64,000 nucleotides of DNA. Origin: Nansenia antarctica (Eukaryota > Chordata > Actinopteri > Argentiniformes > Microstomatidae). Position 1 is the first letter of the stretch, and each line of letters begins with the position of its first letter. The notes under the pieces were generated by a model that did not search any database, was not told where the DNA came from, and was given only the letters and a program-made list of their open reading frames with translations. This document shows positions 12,050 through 18,789 of this stretch, piece by piece. The position numbers were made by a program, and so were the translations under genes. Location: the NCBI GenBank assembly GCA_963989245.1, contig CAXDII010000319.1, forward strand, positions 823,501 to 887,500, given 5' to 3'.

Positions 12050-12388
12050 TGTCGTATATTTCTGTAGTATGTATGATCTATGTATGAATATGTAGTATAT
12101 TTTAAACACACACACATACCAGGGCATGCAAGGACATGATGCCCTCTAACAATGAGGGTTCTATGGCAACCAGATGACCAACAGGGACCTCTGGGGGTTG
12201 GGCAAAGACACACATACACGCTGGCCCCTCCCCTCTGGAACGAAACGGGGAGAGGGAGAGAGAGCGTTCTCTTTCCAGCCCAGGTCCACGGGGAACAGAC
12301 GTAATGTATATATCTGCCTGTAACTGATTAAATTGTCTTAAACTCAATATCTATTCTTTGATTCGTAGCCAATAGAAAATACACAACA
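12050..12388 (+). repeat. 5' LTR (339 bp)
   Basis: Begins TGTCG and ends ACAACA, and matches 18325-18663 at all but one base (G at 12301, A at 18576). The first part is AT-rich with TATG repeats and a CA run. A GC-box-like CCCCTCCCCT lies at 12225-12234, a TATATA at 12307-12312 and an ATTAAA poly(A) signal at 12327-12332. If the TATATA is the TATA box, transcription would start near 12335-12340, leaving the poly(A) signal just upstream in U3 and a short R-U5. These promoter assignments are inferred from motifs alone. Confidence 0.95.
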
Positions 12389-12390
12389 CA

Positions 12391-12408
12391 TGGCGAGCCA
12401 GCCAGGAG
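12391..12408 (+). other. Primer-binding site for tRNA-Arg(ACG)
   Basis: TGGCGAGCCAGCCAGGAG starts two bases after the 5' LTR, the standard retroviral spacing. Its complement, CTCCTGGCTGGCTCGCCA, matches the 3' 18 nucleotides, including CCA, of vertebrate tRNA-Arg(ACG) as I recall that tRNA. Arginine-tRNA priming defines HERV-R and, from memory, also a snakehead fish retrovirus. Confidence 0.88.
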
Positions 12409-12456
12409 ACAATATAGCTTAATTTACAGTATTTTGCAAACTTCAATCTAACGAAG

Positions 12457-12465
12457 AAGGTAGGT
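12457..12465 (+). promoter_or_regulatory. Candidate major splice donor
   Basis: AAG followed by GTAGGT matches the vertebrate 5' splice-site consensus and lies about 50 bases after the primer site, where retroviral major donors are usually found. Use of the site is not demonstrated. A second strong match (GGTAAGG) is at 12661. Confidence 0.4.
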
Positions 12466-13477
12466 TTTCTGCAGAGACCTCTCTCTCTAGTCGATTGGTG
12501 TGTTCAAAATAGACTGTAAATCTCAGATAAGTTATAGTCAAAAGAATCTTTGTGTAACGGTAATCTTGTTGGAATAGAAACAAACTTTTCATAATCTTTA
12601 ATAAGTGGGTGGTGAGAGCCGGACTTTGAAGCCCGTTTTTTGTAAAATATAGTGTTTGATGGTAAGGTATGTGATTTGGTTGTATGGTATTGGAATATCG
12701 TGCGTGTCTGTGTAAAAGCATATAAATTGTTGAATGAGAATTAGTTTGGTAACTAATAGCTAAATTGCATTGAAAAGAGCATTATTGTTATAGACTAAGA
12801 AATCGATTCTTCAGAACTGTGTCAGAGAATCCATTCTTAGACGCCATTTTCTTTGTCCTTAAGGAAGGACACACACAGAGGCCATCTCTGTGTGGGAAAC
12901 GTGAATACATTGTAGAATATTTGAATGAGATAAATAATAGTCTAACTGGATTGAAAGATAATCGTGAAGTTGTTGTGTCGTGGAAGATGGCATTATTGTG
13001 GAAAAGCAATGTTATGTTGTAAAGATTGATCTGGGAGTCCACGGCGGGTTTCCCCACGGAGGAGAAGGACAAAGACTAGCCCCTCCTTCCCCTACTCCAT
13101 TTTACACGGAGGAGCTGGCGCATGTGCAATCGATACGCAAGTCGGTTGCTTGGCGCCGCCTGCTGGACAAAATATGACAAGACATTTTTAAAACATTGGC
13201 TCTCTGTAAATTGATGAAATACAACCCTCCTTCATTGATGATGTTTGTAAATGATCGTTATATATTACTTTAATTAATTTAATTAATTACTAATTGATTG
13301 AATTAATTATTCAGATCATTTCATTTTCTGTTTCACAGAACTTTGATCAATTGTTTTGTGATAATCTAATAATAATCATTTCTTTTTTCGATAATAGCTG
13401 AATGACTTCACAGGTTTACATCAATGAAGTGTACGATTGTACAATGACTAAGTCTAATTAATCATTCATTCTTTCCC

Positions 13478-13553
13478 AATAACAAGTCGATTTCTTTACA
13501 GATTGTAATTAATAATTAATCATTTTCCAAATAACAAGTCGATTTCTTTACAG
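13478..13553 (+). repeat. 52-bp tandem duplication with two acceptor-like ends
   Basis: An identical 24-base segment occurs at 13478-13501 and 13530-13553, 52 bp apart, with similar flanking AATTAAT-type sequence. Each copy ends TTTCTTTACAG, a pyrimidine tract plus AG that resembles a 3' splice site. Either could pair with the upstream donors to shorten the leader. The duplication is direct observation; splicing is inference. Confidence 0.6.
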
Positions 13554-14015
13554 GTTATAATTAATATTTGTAATTTACATCCTTTATTTCAAGTTAGGTC
13601 ATGTCCACAGTTTTTGATTAGGAATAGCAGAATAGATTGTATTGATAATTAAGCAGTAAAAGGGTTTTTGTAAATCAGTGAATACTTAGGTGTTGACCAG
13701 CCTTTGTGATTTAATAATTGTGTTGACCAGAACTGTAATTAGTATTGAATGAGTAATTAAGTGACACATATTCATAAACAATTAGGAAACACATTTAAGT
13801 ATAAAGTACTTACACAGCTATTAGATTTAAGTTAATACTGCACTGACATACACAAGAGGCAAGTCTGTTATTCTGAAGTTGCAGGGTTTTTGTGGGGATG
13901 GTTAATGCAGTTAAATTGGACTAGCATTTGTTTAGCAAATAAGGCAATAGGAAGGTGGGTTGTAAGAAGCGTACACCTTATCTAATATAGAATATTGTCA
14001 GCATATTGAGCAAGT

Positions 14016-15785
14016 ATGGGGTCGAATTCAACGAAGCTGTTAAAAGATATTAGTGAACATCGTGGAATGTTGGCTACGTTATCCCCTATGGCTGTAGTGG
14101 AAAAAATGAATCCTCTTCTTAGGGAAATTAGCAAAATGTCTACGAAATGGAATAGCCGTTGGGCATACATTGAACAGCCGTGGCCGAAAGAGGGCAGCCT
14201 TAATTTACAAATAATTGCAACATTGGAAATACTTATCAATGGGCACAAAGCACATCAAAGAGGAAAGATTAGATCAGAGAAACGCAAGTTAGAGTTAGCT
14301 ATTTTAGATCTATTTAAGGTAGAGGGACAGAAAATAGCTCAGATGGAACCGGAAAAGAAAAAAGAATTGGCCAGAACACTGGAACAGAAATTGAACATTC
14401 CATCCCCAGACATGTGTCCTGTCTCCAGTCCCCCTCCCTATGCTAAGGCACTGGAGGACCATTCCCAGAAGAAGAAGAAGGAGCCAAGGGGAAAAGGGGA
14501 CGACAGGAGTGACGAGGAAGATGACAGCGAAGATGGCAGTGAAGACTCAAGTGATGACGACAATGCAGATGGAGGCTACAACGCGCAGGTCAGGAAGATG
14601 ATAGCCACAGCCGAAAGGAAAGGTGGGAGAAGACGCCCGGAGAAAGCGGAAAGAGAGGAAGATTGTCACCGAATGTCATCAACTACATTAAAGAACTGTC
14701 CAGTGCTGATTCGGGGTAACAAGATGGAATATCATCCGTGGCATCATACAGATCTGTCTGAAGTGATGGAGAAGCTCCCCGTTCTTCAAGAGGGAGGACA
14801 TTCGTGGACGCGAGAGGTCGACGTGATACTGACAGGAACGCAGGCCGCAATGGGAGACCTGAAAAGACTCTTAGCTTTTATTGCAGGATTGGATACAATG
14901 CAGGAAATATTGATGAAGGCAGGACTTCATAGATATATCAATACATCAGTTTATGATCCAGAGCTCTTCGCAGCAAACAGAGGCAAACTGTGGAAAGCAA
15001 TCAGAGAGACTTACCCTACTCACATTCACCCAGACAATATCATTGTGAAGCCACTGGGGGGGGATGAGAATCCCAGGGGTTATGTTGCCCGTGTGCACTC
15101 TCAATGGAGAAGTGTGACAGGGAAAGACGCTGAAGATAACCCCTTAGAAAAATCCATAATCAGGGAAAAAATACAAGAAGGGCTTCCTACCCCAGTTAAG
15201 GATAAGCTAGCAGAAGTGGTGGGGCTACGACACATGAACAAAGCTGTTTATATAGACCACGTAGCTCATCAAGTTGAGTTATATCGAAAGAATATTCAGA
15301 TACAGAAGGCAGAAGACGAAGAATCACTCAGAATATTGACTCATGTGCAATTGACTGAAAGCGAGAGGAACATAGAGGGAGTGCAGGCTTTAGCCCCACA
15401 GCAACAGCCACCTGGAGTGCAGACTGCTACTTACCAGTCCTACTCACAGGGGCCACAAGGGGGGTATCCTGCTACTTACCAGTCCTACCCACAGGGGCCA
15501 CAAGGGGGGTATCCATACCCACAAGGGCCACCAGGGGTGCAAGCGGTTCCATACCAGATGTACAACCAGCCTGGCCAAGGACCACCACCAGGGGGATGGA
15601 CAGCAGCAGGGAAGGAGATGCTAGAACCATGTTGCCAATGCGACCAGAATGGACATCTAGCCTGTACCTGCTGCAACAGGCCCCAGGGGGGCGCAGGGGG
15701 GAGCCAAGGAGGAGGATATTGGCCCCCTACTACACCTGCTCCAGGAGTGATGAACCCTTACGGAGGCCCAGCAGCTGGCCTATAG
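14016..15785 (+). CDS. gag: Retroviral Gag polyprotein, intact
   Basis: The 589-codon frame starts at an ATG followed by glycine (MGSNSTK), a plausible myristoylation start for membrane targeting. Residues 1-135 are matrix-like. PPPY at 139-142 is a late-domain motif that recruits NEDD4-type ligases for budding. Residues about 146-215 are highly charged, with a long acidic run. Capsid-like sequence starts near residue 228 (CPVLIRGN) and includes YHPWHHTDL at 239-247, resembling the N-terminal part of gammaretroviral capsids. A 15-residue Q/G/P/Y repeat at about 471-500 precedes one zinc knuckle, C539-x2-C542-x4-H547-x4-C552. The length is typical for class I Gag and no stop or frameshift is seen. 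It ends in UAG and pol continues in the same frame. The capsid and zinc-knuckle similarity was judged by eye. Confidence 0.92.
   Translation: MGSNSTKLLKDISEHRGMLATLSPMAVVEKMNPLLREISKMSTKWNSRWAYIEQPWPKEGSLNLQIIATLEILINGHKAHQRGKIRSEKRKLELAILDLFKVEGQKIAQMEPEKKKELARTLEQKLNIPSPDMCPVSSPPPYAKALEDHSQKKKKEPRGKGDDRSDEEDDSEDGSEDSSDDDNADGGYNAQVRKMIATAERKGGRRRPEKAEREEDCHRMSSTTLKNCPVLIRGNKMEYHPWHHTDLSEVMEKLPVLQEGGHSWTREVDVILTGTQAAMGDLKRLLAFIAGLDTMQEILMKAGLHRYINTSVYDPELFAANRGKLWKAIRETYPTHIHPDNIIVKPLGGDENPRGYVARVHSQWRSVTGKDAEDNPLEKSIIREKIQEGLPTPVKDKLAEVVGLRHMNKAVYIDHVAHQVELYRKNIQIQKAEDEESLRILTHVQLTESERNIEGVQALAPQQQPPGVQTATYQSYSQGPQGGYPATYQSYPQGPQGGYPYPQGPPGVQAVPYQMYNQPGQGPPPGGWTAAGKEMLEPCCQCDQNGHLACTCCNRPQGGAGGSQGGGYWPPTTPAPGVMNPYGGPAAGL
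15426..15515 (+). repeat. 45-bp in-frame tandem repeat in gag
   Basis: Two 45-bp units (15426-15470 and 15471-15515) encode a 15-residue Q/G/P/Y-rich motif between the capsid and nucleocapsid regions. A third, shortened relative follows in the next codons. The repeat keeps the frame. Confidence 0.8.
15783..15785 (+). promoter_or_regulatory. UAG readthrough stop between gag and pol
   Basis: The gag stop TAG is followed by GGG and by 12 open codons leading straight into the protease-like sequence in the same frame. The pol frame has no ATG until inside the protease fragment (15861), so suppression of this UAG is the natural way to make Gag-Pol, as known for gammaretroviruses. A GC-rich segment that could fold follows (15786-15830), but no pseudoknot was computed. 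Confidence 0.75.
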
Positions 15786-17681
15786 GGGTGCCCGGAAGAT
15801 CCGAGTGGGAGGTGCCAGCTGGTGGTGACACAGAAGCCTGAAGACGCCACGCACCTTCCTATGTCTAGAGAATATGTGAAGACAATCGGATTTGAGGGAA
15901 TTAAACAGCTGATTCCTACAACTGAGCTTGTAGACTTAGAGTACAAGGGACAGAGAGCAACTCTGTCAACATTTGTGTCAGAACACACGCCAACAGGGCT
16001 GCTAGGGAAAGATGCTCAATGCCAATTGAACTGTACAGTAAAATGCACACCTGACGGCTGTCAGGTGACGGTGCCATCCGGTGTTCAGATTCCATCGACA
16101 GCCAGAGTGATTAAGCATAGAACAGACCTACAAGCTTTGCCTTTAAAGGGAGCTGATATAGAATATTGGGTTGATGGGTCTTGTTACGGGGTAGGAGAAA
16201 CTTTGTGCGCTGGGTATTCCTTAGTTAAAGCACAGAATTCAAAGTTTATTGTAGAACAGGCTGAGGCAGTTCCTCAGCCTTGCTCGGCTCAGTTGGCTGA
16301 ATTGATTGCCCTCACGGAAGCATGCAACTTGGGAACCGGACGGAGAGTGACAGTGTACACCGACTCTGCCTATGCACATAATGTTTGTCATTTTAATGGA
16401 GCTGTATGGAGGGGGCGGGGTTTTAAGAGAACTGATGGTACGCCTATACAGCATCACGCACAGATCATGAAGCTGTTACAAGCCATGATGAAGCCAAAGG
16501 AATTAGCCATAGTGAAGTGTGCCACACACAGGTCTGACTCATCACATGTCACACAAGGTAACAGGGCTGCAGAAGATGCAGCCAAAGCCATTACAGGAGC
16601 AGACAAGGCAGGTAAAGGTCTTCTGGTCACACATGAAAAGCAGTTACAGGGCATGGTCACACTTGAGGATTTATTGATGTTACAGAGTAGAGTAACTACG
16701 TTAGACAAGAACGTTTGGCTAGCAAGGGGGGCAAGTCAGGATGACACAGGTCTATGGAGGAATCATGAGGGGTTGGTTGTAGCACCCTCAGATTTATTAG
16801 GCATGTTAATACAGGAAGCTCATGGATTAGCACATGTGGCTAGGGGGGAGGTAAGACGCAAGATCACCAAGAAATATGGGTTTCGGAGTCCATATTTGAT
16901 GGAACAGATTGACCATGCTTTAGGTCAATGTGGGGTCTGTTGGAGAAACAACATCAGAGTGGGTACACCAGTGGTGTCTGGGCATATCCCTACCCCAATA
17001 GGGCCACGGGTGGTGGACAGGGGGGTGGATGTACAGAGTAGGCAGGATGTTGTGCCAACAGGTGCCGAGGTCCCCAGAGAACCTGAGAAGGAGGAGCTAC
17101 GAGGAGATGCTGTGGTGTTGCCAGAGCCAGTGGCAATGCCAGTGTTACAGCCAGTGACATTACCGGCAGTGCCTGAAACCGAGGGGACAGTGGAAAGCTG
17201 TCCAGATGCCAATGAACCAGAAACCAACGAAGCAGAGAGTGTTGACAGTCTGGAGGTCCAGCCTGGGAGTGTCCAAAGCCTGGACACCTGTGCTACTGGG
17301 GATGCTGGCGAGTGCCTGCATCATGCTTCAGATGATGCTGAGGGCGACTCCCCAGACCTTGATCAGCGTGGGAGGGGACCAGGCGGCTGCCTGAACCTCA
17401 ATGACACTGACGGACGACGACCAGTTAGGAAAAGATTAAAGACTATGAATAGGGTAGTGAAGCAGCAGATCAAAGGGAACGACGGGAATGGACAGCAGAT
17501 GATAGCATGGCTGGAAACGGTCTTAGGGGCATGGGAAACTTATTTTGCTAAGATAGGAGCACCTATTATAGCAGACATGATTTTTGACTTTCTTAGGAGG
17601 CAGGGCCTCATTGACTGTTTTTGGAAAATCAGTCACTCAGTCCACGTTAATGAACTTTTCAGAAGACTAGTCCTCACCTGA
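15786..17681 (+). CDS. pol: Defective Pol: partial PR, RNase H, IN N-terminus, linker
   Basis: The frame is open from the gag UAG to TGA at 17679. Residues here count from codon 15822. Residues 8-85 resemble the C-terminal half of a retropepsin (flap-like TIGFEG at 21-26, LLGKD at 60-64), but the catalytic Asp-Thr/Ser-Gly is absent. Residues 101-262 are RNase H, with D118 (WVDGS), E160, D181 (YTDSAY) and GN at 246-247. The reverse-transcriptase domain expected between them is gone. Residues 320-380 are the integrase zinc domain (H334-x3-H338, C370-x2-C373). The DDE core is missing: after about residue 395 the sequence becomes an acidic, proline-rich linker to about 530. The last 60 residues may be Env-derived. 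All junctions keep the frame, and the product cannot be an active replicase. Confidence 0.88.
   Translation, partial: GCPEDPSGRCQLVVTQKPEDATHLPMSREYVKTIGFEGIKQLIPTTELVDLEYKGQRATLSTFVSEHTPTGLLGKDAQCQLNCTVKCTPDGCQVTVPSGVQIPSTARVIKHRTDLQALPLKGADIEYWVDGSCYGVGETLCAGYSLVKAQNSKFIVEQAEAVPQPCSAQLAELIALTEACNLGTGRRVTVYTDSAYAHNVCHFNGAVWRGRGFKRTDGTPIQHHAQIMKLLQAMMKPKELAIVKCATHRSDSSHVTQGNRAAEDAAKAITGADKAGKGLLVTHEKQLQGMVTLEDLLMLQSRVTTLDKNVWLARGASQDDTGLWRNHEGLVVAPSDLLGMLIQEAHGLAHVARGEVRRKITKKYGFRSPYLMEQIDHALGQCGVCWRNNIRVGTPVVSGHIPTPIGPRVVDRGVDVQSRQDVVPTGAEVPREPEKEELRGDAVVLPEPVAMPVLQPVTLPAVPETEGTVESCPDANEPETNEAESVDSLEVQPGSVQSLDTCATGDAGECLHHASDDAEGDSPDLDQRGRGPGGCLNLNDTDGRRPVRKRLKTMNRVVKQQIKGNDGNGQQMIAWLETVLGAWETYFAKIGAPIIADMIFDFLRRQGLIDCFWKISHSVHVNELFRRLVLT
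17493..17681 (+). other. Possible Env transmembrane remnant fused to Pol
   Basis: The last part of the frame (residues 558-619) has a tryptophan-rich segment, WLETVLGAWETYF, then AKIGAPIIADMIFDFLRRQG and a Cys/Lys-containing tail. The order of amphipathic Trp segment, hydrophobic stretch and C-x-basic tail is like the membrane-proximal end of fish ERV Env proteins. The hydrophobic stretch carries two aspartates (585, 589) and an RR, so it is a poor membrane helix as written. The assignment is tentative; a novel C-terminal sequence is the alternative. Confidence 0.35.
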
Positions 17682-18308
17682 GGTGAAGATCTATGCATTA
17701 ATGCATTCCCTTTGTCCAATGCTTACTGTTGGAGAATTATGTGTTATGATAACTGAATGTCATTATTTGTGTATTGTTTGTTTGTTTCTATATCGTGTGA
17801 TTGAGGTCAGTTGAGAAGTGATGTGGTGGTTATACAAAGCTAGGAGAGAGGTTCTGTTCCTAGCGCAACGAAAATGGAAGCTCCTGACTATGAAAGTGTT
17901 ATCAATCTGAGACAGCGGTAAAGGCTGTTCTCCAACTGGGTACAAGTGCTAGTAACCTCTGACCCTGACGCTTCAAGGACAAAGAAAACATCGGTCGTTG
18001 GAAGTTTCTGTATTGATTTGTGCATGATGAACTGTGTTTAGTTTAATTGTGATTGTTATTTTCAAAATTCTTTTTATTATTGGTTGTTTTCTATTTTTTG
18101 TTTATGATATCTTTGGTTCCTAATACTGGTCCTGGGTTGGTCTGTGTTATTGTGCTTCTTGTGTTGTGTGTTGGTGTAGTTTTTCTGTCTGTTGTTGTTT
18201 ATTTTTTAATTTTTTTTTAATTTTAAAAAAAAAAATTGGGATGTTTTGTGGGGTTTTGTGTTTTTGTTTTTGTTTTATGGTAGTTTAGTTTCGGAACACC
18301 CTCTGGGT
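17682..18308 (+). other. Non-coding ERV 3' region (degenerate env/3' UTR)
   Basis: No frame of note is present. A very short peptide frame at 17874-17921 could be an env tail fragment. A perfect 6-bp inverted repeat (TCACCT-G-AGGTGA, 17674-17686) spans the pol stop, and the palindrome TGCATTAATGCA lies at 17694-17705. From about 18000 the strand becomes strongly T/G-rich with long T runs and one A run, up to the polypurine tract. Confidence 0.6.
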
Positions 18309-18322
18309 GGTCCGAGGGGGGA
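18309..18322 (+). other. Polypurine tract
   Basis: A G-rich run, GTCCGAGGGGGGA, ends two bases before the 3' LTR. This is the expected primer position for plus-strand DNA synthesis. The two bases TG between it and TGTCG mirror the two bases CA between the 5' LTR end and the primer site, as expected for 2-base trimming by integrase. Confidence 0.82.
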
Positions 18323-18324
18323 TG

Positions 18325-18663
18325 TGTCGTATATTTCTGTAGTATGTATGATCTATGTATGAATATGTAGTATATTTTAAACACACACACATACCAGGGC
18401 ATGCAAGGACATGATGCCCTCTAACAATGAGGGTTCTATGGCAACCAGATGACCAACAGGGACCTCTGGGGGTTGGGCAAAGACACACATACACGCTGGC
18501 CCCTCCCCTCTGGAACGAAACGGGGAGAGGGAGAGAGAGCGTTCTCTTTCCAGCCCAGGTCCACGGGGAACAGACATAATGTATATATCTGCCTGTAACT
18601 GATTAAATTGTCTTAAACTCAATATCTATTCTTTGATTCGTAGCCAATAGAAAATACACAACA
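18325..18663 (+). repeat. 3' LTR (339 bp)
   Basis: Identical to 12050-12388 except A at 18576 for G at 12301. TATATA, ATTAAA and the CCCCTCCCCT box are conserved. It is followed at once by GCTG (18664-18667), the right target duplication, and by satellite in the correct phase. Confidence 0.95.
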
Positions 18664-18789
18664 GCTGCACACACGCAATTCAAGTTGCTCTGATTGTCAT
18701 TTAGAGTTACATTATAGGATTATTCAACAACAAGTCAAAATGTGCTCGTGAAAGGCAGAAAACAACACTTTGATAGTTTGATATAACTT

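Larger units (their letters stand above)
12389..14015 (+). other. Long untranslated ERV leader
   Basis: About 1.6 kb separates the primer site from gag, long for a retroviral leader. It holds candidate splice donors near 12460 (AAG-GTAGGT) and 12662 (G-GTAAGG, with AAG-GTATGT close by), and a GC-rich stretch at 13027-13130 where the 10-mer CACGGAGGAG occurs twice (13055, 13105). That stretch may belong to the packaging region. An AT-rich stretch with a 52-bp tandem duplication follows, and TGTTGACCAG occurs twice (13691, 13721). Short frames within it either lack an ATG start or are unremarkable, so I call none coding. Confidence 0.7.
12050..18663 (+). mobile_element. Internally deleted class I-like endogenous retrovirus
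   Basis: A 6,614-bp provirus in this order: LTR, tRNA-Arg primer site, 1.6-kb leader, gag, UAG, defective pol, possible env remnant, T-rich tail, polypurine tract, LTR. LTR identity is 338 of 339 positions, so insertion is recent. The same-frame UAG between gag and pol, PPPY late motif, single CCHC knuckle and 4-bp duplication all fit a gamma/epsilonretrovirus-like (class I) lineage. It lacks reverse transcriptase, the integrase catalytic core, the protease active site and a full env, so it is non-autonomous. Confidence 0.93.

Noticed and set aside
11953..12347. Minus-strand frames over the LTR (also at 18285-18622)
   Set aside because: They are shadows of the LTR present in both copies and partly run into satellite; no coding signal.
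12819..13022. 67-codon frame in the ERV leader, a possible leader peptide
   Set aside because: The nominal start is GTG, there is no ATG near it and the sequence matches no retroviral accessory protein that I can recognise.
16925..17394. Alternative frames over the acidic linker of pol
   Set aside because: They overlap the long continuous pol frame and are explained by its GC-rich composition.
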